DNA of 64,000 nucleotides from CALJFL01 sp047633055 (lineage in GTDB: Bacteria; Pseudomonadota; Gammaproteobacteria; Pseudomonadales; Halieaceae): positions 1-64,000 of the forward strand of contig JBLIEI010000017.1 in NCBI GenBank assembly GCA_047633055.1, in the 5' to 3' direction. The position numbers were made by a program, and so were the translations under genes. Shown piece after piece: positions 16,735 through 24,503 of this stretch. The notes below the pieces were generated by a model that was not told the origin of the DNA, ran no database searches, and saw only the letters and a program-made list of their open reading frames with translations. Positions within the stretch are counted from its first letter, which is position 1; each line of letters starts with the position of its first letter.

Positions 16735-18693
16735 CTAGTCGAACATGGCACAGGCTCTAGCCAGGCCCGTCGCCGCATGCTCCAGATTGGCCGGTGCCAG
16801 ATTGGCAGCGCTTTGCTCCAGTAAACTACCCAGCGTGCCGGCATCCTCAGCCGTCATGTCACCCTCGCTGACTGCCTTGGTGATGGCGTTACCGGCCTGG
16901 TTGAGCAATACCTTGATCTGCCGGATATCCGTGTTGATGGCTGCCAACTCGGTAATCTGGTTCAAGGTGCTGGCATTTGCGCCGCGCGCCTCGGCGGCGC
17001 AGATAGCGTCGCGTGCCAGCAAATCCAGGCGAATCGGTTTGAAGCGCGCAATACCACCGGTAACATCCAGCGTTAACTCGGGATACATGGCCTTACCTAC
17101 GGCGCGCCGTAAGGGTGAGTGGGCGACATAAATACTGCCATCGGCCGCCACAACGCTCATGGCCAGTGAATCCTCTCGACCTTCGGCAAAGTAGCGCAGC
17201 TTACCGGTTTCCCGGTCTAGCAGGCCCATCCCCATATGCAACATCAGCGTTCTACCTAGCAATGATTTACCACCACCGATCATAATCACCACGCCGTTGG
17301 CGGTTACCGTTGCGGTCAAGGCATTGGATTGCACATCGACATTGGCATAACCATCAAAGCCCGTTAGCTGCGCAGTCCACGTCCTAGTGCCGCCGTCTCC
17401 GTTGTCGATCAACTGGATCACGTCTTTGGCGGTAACGGCGTAGAGTTCATTGTTATCCGCTGCCACGGTGATAGAACCCACCAGCGGCTCGCCCACATCC
17501 ACCCGCCAGACTTCATTCAACTCACTATCCAGCGCAATAACATGACCCTCATTATCAGATACATATAAGCGGTACCCGTCTGCGCTAAGCGCCGGTGTTG
17601 ATCCGGTGCCGCCCTGGAAGGTCTTACGGTTCAATACCTTGAATTCCAAACCACCGTTGCCGTCATCAACTAAGTCGAGGGCGTAAATTGCGCCCAGTTC
17701 AGACCTGCCGTCTTCGGTACCATCTTCGGCATCTGGCGCAGTAGCGGCCATATAGATACGACTGCTATCAGGATCAATACTGAAAAAGTTGGTCACTATA
17801 CCGCCGCCGCCATAAATATAATTCACGGCGGATGAGAACAAACTCAGGCCTTCATCGGTTTTACCAAAGGCGTTATCCATCAATGGGTCGACCTTGTTAA
17901 GGATAAATTTAGGAATCTTGGTACCTTTGCCACTGATGGCAGGCGCGCCGGGTATTTGCCCGATAGGTGCTATCAATTCTCCGCTCTTGCGGCTGAAGGC
18001 AAACAATGCGCCGGCTTTGGTTATCGATATCAGTGAATCGGTCGCCGGGTGATAATTGAAACTATGAAATTTTCCCTTTGCTTTATTTATGGGTGATTGA
18101 TTGCTGAGCTCCTCCGCAGGAATGCTTAAACCGGTAGCCTTACTCCATATCACCGAACCATCCGGCCGCAGGGCCATGACGCGGTTATAGCCCACGATAT
18201 AAATGATCTGGGATCCCGGGTTTTCCGGGTCGTTCAATATGAAAGCTGGGCTGCCTGCTTGTATATTGTTGTCGGCGGGTATGGCCCAACGTCGCTCGCC
18301 GGTTTTGCCATCGAGTGAAACCAGCACCACGCGCTCACCGTGATAGAACTGCGGGCTAAAGTAGAGATTGCCTTCGTTATCAAACAGGGGGCCATTGCCA
18401 ACGAAGTACGCAGGCTCTGCCACCCAGTCCAGTTCAAACATCGGAGCGGCGACGCCCCAGACACTATCCGAATTGGCCACATTCACATGTATGGCATTAA
18501 AGGTATCTGGTTCGGGGATGACGTCGTAGCTATGCTGTCCCGCGGCGCGAGCACCAACCGGCTTCCATTGGGTTTTCGCAGGCGGGCCAAAAACCTTGGG
18601 GTTATGCGGTCGACCCTCGTCAAAGAAGATTTTAAACACTGCGAAGCCAACGATTGCGATCAATAGCAAAGCGATTACTTTCCGGGTATTCAT
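16735..18693 (-). CDS. PQQ-type beta-propeller protein, membrane anchored
   Basis: A 652-residue protein with an N-terminal membrane anchor (VIALLLIAIVGFAVF) and a periplasmic propeller of repeated blades (LVSLDGKTGERRWAI, VMALRPDGSVIW, VIALDSELNEVWRVDVG). PQQ-like or BamB-like repeats of this type bind proteins or redox cofactors; the enzyme fold of true quinoproteins is not obvious. The start is at 18693: the MFS stop (18696-18698) lies two bases before the ATG, so the two genes are translationally coupled. The C-terminus has an alpha-helical segment (about 590-650). Function in the cluster is unknown. Confidence 0.8.
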   Translation of the reverse strand: MNTRKVIALLLIAIVGFAVFKIFFDEGRPHNPKVFGPPAKTQWKPVGARAAGQHSYDVIPEPDTFNAIHVNVANSDSVWGVAAPMFELDWVAEPAYFVGNGPLFDNEGNLYFSPQFYHGERVVLVSLDGKTGERRWAIPADNNIQAGSPAFILNDPENPGSQIIYIVGYNRVMALRPDGSVIWSKATGLSIPAEELSNQSPINKAKGKFHSFNYHPATDSLISITKAGALFAFSRKSGELIAPIGQIPGAPAISGKGTKIPKFILNKVDPLMDNAFGKTDEGLSLFSSAVNYIYGGGGIVTNFFSIDPDSSRIYMAATAPDAEDGTEDGRSELGAIYALDLVDDGNGGLEFKVLNRKTFQGGTGSTPALSADGYRLYVSDNEGHVIALDSELNEVWRVDVGEPLVGSITVAADNNELYAVTAKDVIQLIDNGDGGTRTWTAQLTGFDGYANVDVQSNALTATVTANGVVIMIGGGKSLLGRTLMLHMGMGLLDRETGKLRYFAEGREDSLAMSVVAADGSIYVAHSPLRRAVGKAMYPELTLDVTGGIARFKPIRLDLLARDAICAAEARGANASTLNQITELAAINTDIRQIKVLLNQAGNAITKAVSEGDMTAEDAGTLGSLLEQSAANLAPANLEHAATGLARACAMFD

Positions 18694-18695
18694 TT

Positions 18696-20012
18696 TTAAA
18701 GACCCCATTTTCTTGTTGATTGCTGTTTTTCCAGAGCCCGGCCGCAAAGCCAGAAATGCACAGAGCCCCAGAAGGCGAAGAGTCCAAAACAGGCCAGCGC
18801 AACGCCTAAGGAGCCCTCGCCATAGACGGTACTAAGCATATCGCTTAGCACACCGACCAGCAGTGGGCCGAGGCCTAAACCGATGAGATTGAGACACAGC
18901 ATCATGATGGCCGAGGAAACAGCGCGCGAGTGCACTGGCGACAGGGTTTGCACCATGGCCAGCGATGGCCCCATAAAACTATTCGCGAAGAAACCCGGAA
19001 TAACGAACAGCAGTATTGCCGTGGTCAGATTGTCAGCAAAAAGCCCCATGACAAATAATGGTATAGAGACGAACGGAATCATGGCAAGCATCCACAGGCC
19101 ATATTGAAAACCACGGACGGAAAGGCGATCAAAGAACTTGCCCACGACCAGCGCGCCAATCGCCCCCGAAATGCCGAACACGCCCGCAATCATCATACCG
19201 GCCTCGGATTGGCTGAGCTCGTGTGTTCTGATAAAGAAAGTCGGTAACCACTGGGTGAGGCCATATGACATCAGTCCTGCTATTACGCCCCCAGCCATCA
19301 TGTGTCGCATAGCGGGGTTGCCCCACATTTGCGCCGCAGTGGTGAGAATGGGGGGCGAAGGCAGAGGCTCTGCAGTTTCAAAGGTGCCTCTGGCAGGCTC
19401 ACGCAGCAATCTGGCCATAAAGAATGCCAACAACAAACCGGGAATACCGACCGATACCAGCGCAATGCGCCAGTTATAAGCTTCGGCAATAATACCGCCG
19501 CCAACAAAACCAAGGATCATGCCGAAGCTGCCGCCCAGCATTAACGTAGCCATAGCGAACCCCCGACGCTTGGGCGGGAAGTAATCAGCAATAATCGAGT
19601 GGCTGGCAGGATTCACTCCTGCCTCACCAATTCCCACACCGACGCGCAGTAACAGAAGGCTGATAAAGCCGGCGGCCAGGCCGCTAAAAGCGGTCATCAC
19701 AGAGAAGATAACAAGGCTGACGATAATGATGCGCTTGCGACTGTGTTGATCAGACAGACGCGCAATAGGCAGACCCATGGTGGCATAAAACAGGGCGAAT
19801 GAAAGCCCGCCTAGCAAACCCAACTGGGTATCGCTTAAACCAAACTCTGCTTTTATATCCGGAAACAGGATCGATAGAATCATCCGGTCGCACATCGACA
19901 GGGTATAAGCCAGTACTAGCAGGGTCAGGGTGGTGCGGTGACCCGCCAGGGGTTGATTGGCTGTGCTTGTAACAGAGCCAGATGCCCCTGTACTGACTGT
20001 CTGATTATTCAT
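18696..20012 (-). CDS. MFS transporter (spinster/ACS-like)
   Basis: A 438-residue 12-helix major facilitator. The cytoplasmic loop motif GLPIARLSDQHSRKRI matches the MFS signature between helices 2 and 3. The long hydrophilic tail and pairing with a propeller protein suggest uptake or export of a small organic acid or hydrophobic compound. It heads a two-gene unit facing away from the AraC gene; the shared 17-bp word lies between them (20184-20200). Confidence 0.85.
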   Translation of the reverse strand: MNNQTVSTGASGSVTSTANQPLAGHRTTLTLLVLAYTLSMCDRMILSILFPDIKAEFGLSDTQLGLLGGLSFALFYATMGLPIARLSDQHSRKRIIIVSLVIFSVMTAFSGLAAGFISLLLLRVGVGIGEAGVNPASHSIIADYFPPKRRGFAMATLMLGGSFGMILGFVGGGIIAEAYNWRIALVSVGIPGLLLAFFMARLLREPARGTFETAEPLPSPPILTTAAQMWGNPAMRHMMAGGVIAGLMSYGLTQWLPTFFIRTHELSQSEAGMMIAGVFGISGAIGALVVGKFFDRLSVRGFQYGLWMLAMIPFVSIPLFVMGLFADNLTTAILLFVIPGFFANSFMGPSLAMVQTLSPVHSRAVSSAIMMLCLNLIGLGLGPLLVGVLSDMLSTVYGEGSLGVALACFGLFAFWGSVHFWLCGRALEKQQSTRKWGL

Positions 20013-20274
20013 AGTCGTGTCTATTCAAGCTAACAACGAAAACCGAAAGCAGCAGCGTAACAGCACTTAATTTCAATAAATGGGACATTGATTTTCTCGC
20101 TTTTGAAGCGGCGTGACTGTTTTGATCAGCGCCCATTCCCAATTTTCACTTAGGTGGAGTATAGTGTTCGGCGTAACAGATGCGGAATCATATTCGGCCA
20201 TTCCTGCTTTGGCTGTTGCTTGCTTGTAGATCTTTTGGGGCGCCTTTGGTACAGCCTGGGGCACGGAGAGTGAG
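20013..20274. other. Divergent regulatory region between MFS operon and AraC gene
   Basis: This 262-base gap serves two divergent units. It contains the exact 17-bp word at 20184-20200. No other striking repeat was seen. Confidence 0.5.
20184..20200 (+). promoter_or_regulatory. Candidate operator, copy a
   Basis: GGAATCATATTCGGCCA. The core GAAT-CAT-ATTC is a short dyad. It lies 75 bases before the AraC start and about 170 before the MFS start. Identical words occur at 22183 (reverse strand) and 38522, and a one-mismatch copy at 32986. Copies a and b share 20 bases (TGCGGAATCATATTCGGCCA). Confidence 0.7.
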
Positions 20275-21291
20275 ATGAAAGTAAATCAAGTGCAACGTGA
20301 GTTTTTCAGGCAGCTGCTATCGCTGCTGGAGAAATCAGCGGTTAGCCCCGAGCAGCTGTTTGGTGAACTCGACCAGCGAGGTGTCACTGTTTCCGGTACC
20401 GCTCAGGCTGTATTTTCAGGGTCCGAAGCGTTGGTTTTACTGGAAACTGCAGTGGACCTTTCAGGCGATCCCTGCCTGCTGTTACGTCTGGGACAAGAGC
20501 TTGGCATTGCCAGTTACGGCAGCTTTGGTTTTGCTTTGATGAGCTGTGCGAGCCTGCGCGAGACCCTTCAGCTTTTGCTTCGCTATGGGCAGGTATTGTT
20601 CAGGCCCAGCTGGACAGAGTATGAGCATGAGGGCGGCTTATTGTTGCGTGCGAATCTAACCAGAGGCACTGCAGCACAGCAACAGCTGGCAGCTGAACTG
20701 ATTTTCTCGAACCTTTCTGTAGTGGGGAGATCTCTGTATGGAAGCCAGGTAGAGAGTGCAGAGGGTGTAGAGCTACAACTGAGTTATTCCAGGCCTGCGC
20801 ACTCGGCTTCATATAAGAAAGCATTTCACGTGCCTGTGACATTTGACTGTGAACACAGTCAGTTGTTTCTCCCGGCGCAGATTCTCGACACGCCTGTTAG
20901 AACGGCGAACCGTGCCGAGCATGTGGTCTTTCATCAGCAGTGCGAGGAGATACTACGCGGGCTGAACAGTGTCGAGAAAACCACCGCCGCCGTACGGCAG
21001 TTACTGATCCAATCCGCAGGGGAATTCCTGGATGTCGCGCAGGTAGCCCAGGGTCTGCATGTCAGTGAGCGTACCCTGAGGCGCCGCCTGGAGGCTGAAT
21101 CTACCAGTTTTAGATCTACCTTCGACGAGATCAGGGATTTGCTTTCCCGGGAGTATCTTGCAGACACTGACTTGACCGTTGCCGATATAGCGCACCTGCT
21201 GGACTATGCCGAGACGGTGAACTTTCGCCGGGCGTTTGTGCGCTGGAATGGCGTAACGCCCAGCCAGTATCGCCAGCAGCGGGTCGCGTAG
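20275..21291 (+). CDS. AraC-family regulator, OruR type
   Basis: A 338-residue transcription factor. Residues of about 20-200 form the arabinose-binding-like (PF12625) ligand domain; the C-terminal 100 residues hold the paired helix-turn-helix (VAQGLHVSERTLRRRLEAESTSF and DIAHLLDYAETVNFRRAFVRWNGVTPSQYR). Members of this group control catabolic operons for amino acids, choline and lipids. The 17-bp word 75 bases upstream fits autoregulation and is repeated at the other cluster promoters, making this the best candidate for its binding protein. A TetR-type or other unseen regulator is possible. Confidence 0.92.
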   Translation: MKVNQVQREFFRQLLSLLEKSAVSPEQLFGELDQRGVTVSGTAQAVFSGSEALVLLETAVDLSGDPCLLLRLGQELGIASYGSFGFALMSCASLRETLQLLLRYGQVLFRPSWTEYEHEGGLLLRANLTRGTAAQQQLAAELIFSNLSVVGRSLYGSQVESAEGVELQLSYSRPAHSASYKKAFHVPVTFDCEHSQLFLPAQILDTPVRTANRAEHVVFHQQCEEILRGLNSVEKTTAAVRQLLIQSAGEFLDVAQVAQGLHVSERTLRRRLEAESTSFRSTFDEIRDLLSREYLADTDLTVADIAHLLDYAETVNFRRAFVRWNGVTPSQYRQQRVA

Positions 21292-21353
21292 GCAGGTTTC
21301 CGTGTTGGTTGGCCGGTATATGGCTAGTTAACTCTTCTGGATCTGGAGGTCCA

Positions 21354-21388
21354 GTATTACGCTTGACGTATAATCTGTAACGTAATAC
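21354..21388. promoter_or_regulatory. Dyad upstream of higBA
   Basis: GTATTACG (21354-21361) and its exact inverse CGTAATAC (21381-21388) are separated by 19 bases that include TTGACG and TATAAT words. It ends nine bases before the toxin ATG. HigA-type antitoxins usually repress their own promoter by binding such dyads. Confidence 0.6.
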
Positions 21389-21397
21389 CCTTCACAA

Positions 21398-21676
21398 ATG
21401 ATTCAAAGCTTCCGGTGCAAGAACACAGAGCGCCTGTTTGGTGGGCTGTGCTCGTCAAAGTTTCGGTCGTTTCGCGCTCAGGCAGAGAGAAAATTGATTC
21501 TGCTTCACAGTGCGGAAACATTGGAGTTTCTGAAGTCTCCCCCTGGCAACAGGCTGGAACGGTTAACCGGCGACAGACAGGGGCAGTGGAGCATCCGCAT
21601 AAATCAGCAATGGCGTCTGTGCTTCCGTTTTGACGGCGGCAATGCGTATGACGTGGAGATAGTGGATTACCACTAG
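21398..21676 (+). CDS. higB: HigB-type toxin (RelE/plasmid maintenance killer)
   Basis: A 92-residue ribosome-dependent RNase toxin of the RelE/HigB family: NTERLFGG near the start, a basic middle (AERKLILLHSAE), LKSPPGNRLERLTGDRQGQWSIRINQQWRLCFRF, and EIVDYH at the end. It cuts mRNA on the ribosome when the antitoxin is lost. The toxin precedes the antitoxin, the usual higBA order. It has no strong ribosome site. Confidence 0.92.
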   Translation: MIQSFRCKNTERLFGGLCSSKFRSFRAQAERKLILLHSAETLEFLKSPPGNRLERLTGDRQGQWSIRINQQWRLCFRFDGGNAYDVEIVDYH

Positions 21677-21685
21677 GATGTACTT

Positions 21686-21985
21686 ATGGCTTCAAATCAA
21701 ATGAGACCGATACACCCCGGCGAGGTAATTCGAGAGGAGTATCTGGTGCCACTGGAAATGAGTGTGAATGCTTTAGCTCAGCGTATGCGTGTGCCGACGA
21801 CCCGGCTTCACGAGATTGTCAAAGAGAGACGCTCGGTCACCGCTGATACAGCTCTGCGCCTGGCTCAACTATTTGGCGGGGATGCCCAGAGCTGGCTTAA
21901 CCTGCAGGCTGCTTATGACCTGCGTGTGGCTGAAATCAACAGCGCTATAGAAATTCGCGAGGATGTGCGTCCCTACCAGCCCTGA
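21686..21985 (+). CDS. higA: HigA-type antitoxin
   Basis: A 99-residue XRE-type helix-turn-helix antitoxin: PIHPGEVIREEYLVPL, then the HTH MSVNALAQRMRVPTTRLHEIV and TADTALRLAQLFGGDAQSWLNLQAAYDL. It neutralises HigB and likely binds the dyad at 21354-21388. It starts nine bases past the toxin stop, with AGGATG as ribosome site. A RAYT-type micro-repeat array begins directly at its stop codon. Confidence 0.92.
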   Translation: MASNQMRPIHPGEVIREEYLVPLEMSVNALAQRMRVPTTRLHEIVKERRSVTADTALRLAQLFGGDAQSWLNLQAAYDLRVAEINSAIEIREDVRPYQP

Positions 21986-22169
21986 ATAAATGGAAAAATA
22001 AATGGGGAAATAAATGGGAATAAATGGGGAATAAATGGGGACAGACCACGATTAATTTTGGCAGAGACTCATGGAACGCGCTGGGGACAATTTAATCGTG
22101 GTCTGTCCCCTATATTCATTTAATCGTGGTCTGTCCCCTATATTCCATGTCCCCTATATTCCATGCCAA
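21985..22169. repeat. REP pair with five-copy and 28-bp flanking duplications
   Basis: Five copies of AATAAATGG (21985-22038) run into GGGACAGACCACG (22038-22050). The inverse end occurs twice, at 22097-22109 and 22125-22137, as a 28-bp duplication. It is followed by two copies of a 16-bp word with TATATTCCATGTCCCC. It is the most elaborate of the REP flanks in the window. Confidence 0.85.
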
Positions 22170-22182
22170 AGTACGTAATAAT

Positions 22183-22199
22183 TGGCCGAATATGATTCC
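22183..22199 (-). promoter_or_regulatory. Candidate operator, copy b
   Basis: The exact reverse complement of copy a (TGGCCGAATATGATTCC on the plus strand), 57 bases before the PF10118 gene. The identity extends to 20 bases. The position suits control of the five-gene run to 26781. Confidence 0.7.
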
Positions 22200-22255
22200 G
22201 CACTATCTGTCATCCCAGAGTATTGTGCCTTTTTCAATGACCGAGGAGAAGAGAC

Positions 22256-23089
22256 ATGACAGTCATCGCCAGCGCTTCACGTATGCCTGAGGGTATGAAC
22301 CTCGAAGTTCGGAATATCAAGTTTGAGCTCAGCGAGCAGTTGTCCAAAGACTGGTTGGATAACGATCCATTTAAAACGGCTTTCTTTAACGCCCTTAGTA
22401 TGACTTTCCCCGACGGTGAGCGCTTTTTTATAGACAGTGTTCGTCATTATCAAGATGAAGTAAAAGACCCTAAGCTCAAAACAGAGATGAGCCAATTTTT
22501 TGGTCAAGAGGGTATGCACTCCCGAGAGCACCGTACATACAACAAAGCTTTGTGTGATTTACGCGGCTACAACCAGGAAAAAATGGAGGGCAGAACAAAA
22601 AACATGGTTCGATTAGGGTACAAAAAGATGTCGCCAGTCGGTCATCTCGCGGCAACGTGTGGTGTGGAACATATTACGGCGATTTTTGCCGACAAAGTCC
22701 TCAATGGCTGGATGCTTAGCGAGGTGGATTCACAAATGCGAAGTTTGTGGGAATGGCACTCTGCCGAAGAACTGGAGCATAAGTCCGTCGCGATGGATGT
22801 TTACAACTATGTCAGCGGCGACTATAAGATCAGAAAACTGACTTTACGAATGTTCACCATTCATTTTCTTTGGAACCTGCTGGCCAATACCGCCTATATG
22901 CTGCGCAAGGACAAAAAGCTCTGGAAGTGGTCCACGTTGAAAAGTGGGTTTAAATTTCTGTTTGCAAAAGGTGGTGTGTTGCGCGAATTCCGCGCCGATT
23001 ACCTCACGTATTTCGATCCTGATTTTCACCCCTGGGACGATGATAATCGACACCTGCTCGAGAGCTGGAAAGCTCCTCAGGCTGCGTGA
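22256..23089 (+). CDS. PF10118 'metal-dependent hydrolase' family protein
   Basis: A 277-residue helical protein of the predicted metal-dependent hydrolase family. Histidine/glutamate pairs in a ferritin-like arrangement are visible: EGMHSREH (about 86-93), CGVEHITAIFAD and WHSAEELEHKSVAMDVY. These could bind one or two metal ions. The strong ribosome site GAGGAGAAG precedes the start. It is first in the plus-strand operon, downstream of operator copy b. Its reaction is not known; the family often sits in hydrophobic-compound catabolic clusters. Confidence 0.82.
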   Translation: MTVIASASRMPEGMNLEVRNIKFELSEQLSKDWLDNDPFKTAFFNALSMTFPDGERFFIDSVRHYQDEVKDPKLKTEMSQFFGQEGMHSREHRTYNKALCDLRGYNQEKMEGRTKNMVRLGYKKMSPVGHLAATCGVEHITAIFADKVLNGWMLSEVDSQMRSLWEWHSAEELEHKSVAMDVYNYVSGDYKIRKLTLRMFTIHFLWNLLANTAYMLRKDKKLWKWSTLKSGFKFLFAKGGVLREFRADYLTYFDPDFHPWDDDNRHLLESWKAPQAA

Positions 23090-23231
23090 ATGGAGCCGCC
23101 CTCCCGGGGGCGAGCTATGCCAGGAAAGCAGGCAGCGGTTGGCCGGAAAAGATTCCTCAGGGTTCGCTGCTCAAGCGTAAAATCTCCGGGTTTTCAAAAT
23201 GCTATTAGCAATGTGCAAGGGGATTCTACCG

Positions 23232-24086
23232 ATGAAAAAATTGTTTTATGGCCTGATCGGCGTGCTAGTGCTGGCGGGGACGTTCGTCCTGGCGTTGCCG
23301 ACGATTCTGCACAAGGCGGGTCTGCACCCTGAGTATCAAGGCCCCACAGTTGCACTGCCAGCTAAGCGCGCCCTGGTGATTACCACCAGTCATGACGTGC
23401 TTGCCGCTCGTGGCGAGACCGATGGTCCCGCTACCGGAGTAGTTGCTTCGGAGCTAACGCATCCCTATTACGTTTTTCTTGATGGCGGCATGCAGGTTGA
23501 AGTGGCCAGTATAAAAGGGGGTAAAATTCCGGTTGCTCCGGATTCGCTGTCGCGTATTTCAGCCACGCCGGAGACAGAACGCTTTCTACAGGATTCAATT
23601 TTTAAAGCTAAGGTAGATAAGTCGATCAAGATCGACGACGTTGATTTCACCGACTACGACATTATTTTTCTGGCCGGTGGTTGGGGCGCGGCCTATGACC
23701 TTGGTTATTCTCCCGTGTTGGCGAACAAGATCAGTGATGCCTACTACGCTGACAGCAAACCGGTGATCGGCGGCGTCTGCCACGGCGTGCTCGGTCTGAT
23801 CAATGCCAAAGATCGCGATGGCAATTTGCTGATCGCCGGGCGTCGCATGACCGGGGTTAGCGACAAACAGATTAAAGAACTCAATATTGAAATCACCCCA
23901 CAGCACCCTGAAACCGAATTGCGCAAGGCCGGTGCTCTTTACGAGAGTCAGAGCGCATTTCGCGATATGTTTGCCACTCATGTCGTGGTGGATAACGAGA
24001 AGCGTTTTGTCACCGGGCAAAACCAGAACTCCAGCACCGCAACCGCTCACAAAATGATGCAGGTCGTTGCGGGTCGCGGACAGTAA
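23232..24086 (+). CDS. DJ-1/PfpI-family protein, membrane anchored
   Basis: A 284-residue protein beginning with a membrane anchor (LFYGLIGVLVLAGTFVLAL). The body is a type-1 glutamine-amidotransferase-like fold of the Hsp31/PfpI group. The nucleophile elbow reads GGVCHGVLGL, preceded by DIIFLAGGWGAAYDL. Relatives are glyoxalases, deglycases, amidases or isocyanide hydratases. I prefer the ATG at 23232 (MKKLFYG) over 23199 because the signal anchor then begins at the N-terminus. Confidence 0.82.
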   Translation: MKKLFYGLIGVLVLAGTFVLALPTILHKAGLHPEYQGPTVALPAKRALVITTSHDVLAARGETDGPATGVVASELTHPYYVFLDGGMQVEVASIKGGKIPVAPDSLSRISATPETERFLQDSIFKAKVDKSIKIDDVDFTDYDIIFLAGGWGAAYDLGYSPVLANKISDAYYADSKPVIGGVCHGVLGLINAKDRDGNLLIAGRRMTGVSDKQIKELNIEITPQHPETELRKAGALYESQSAFRDMFATHVVVDNEKRFVTGQNQNSSTATAHKMMQVVAGRGQ

Positions 24087-24104
24087 TATTGAAAGGAGAT
24101 TACA

Positions 24105-24503
24105 TTGAACAAAGTGCTTAAGTTGTTGGTGCTATTACCAGCGATTCTTTTTGTGGTCACGGGAGTTCGCTGGCTAGTGGCGCCCGCGGGAATAGCGCCT
24201 GATTTTGGCCTGACGCTGGCTGAAGGTATTGGGCTCAGTTCCCAGATCGGCGACATGGCCGGCTTCTTCCTGACGCTGGGCAGCTGCATGCTCATTGCCC
24301 TGATTAGTGAACGTCGCAGTTGGTACTACCCACCCATGATGTTACTGGCGATCACAGCCCTGGGTCGAATCGTCGCCTGGCTATTGCACGATGCCACCCT
24401 TGCGGTCAGTCAGATCACGGTAGAGGTGGTGGTGGCACTTATTCTGCTGCTTGCATCCCGCCGCTTGCCGCAAGCGCTTTCCACAACAGATTTGAAGGGG
24501 TGA
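24105..24503 (+). CDS. Small four-helix membrane protein (DUF4345-like)
   Basis: A 132-residue hydrophobic protein with four predicted helices, starting at TTG behind AAAGGAGA. The GFFLTLGSCMLIAL and ITALGRIVAWLLHD segments resemble DUF4345-type proteins. Its stop overlaps the start of the sulfatase (GTGA), so translation is likely coupled. Role unknown. Confidence 0.65.
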   Translation: MNKVLKLLVLLPAILFVVTGVRWLVAPAGIAPDFGLTLAEGIGLSSQIGDMAGFFLTLGSCMLIALISERRSWYYPPMMLLAITALGRIVAWLLHDATLAVSQITVEVVVALILLLASRRLPQALSTTDLKG

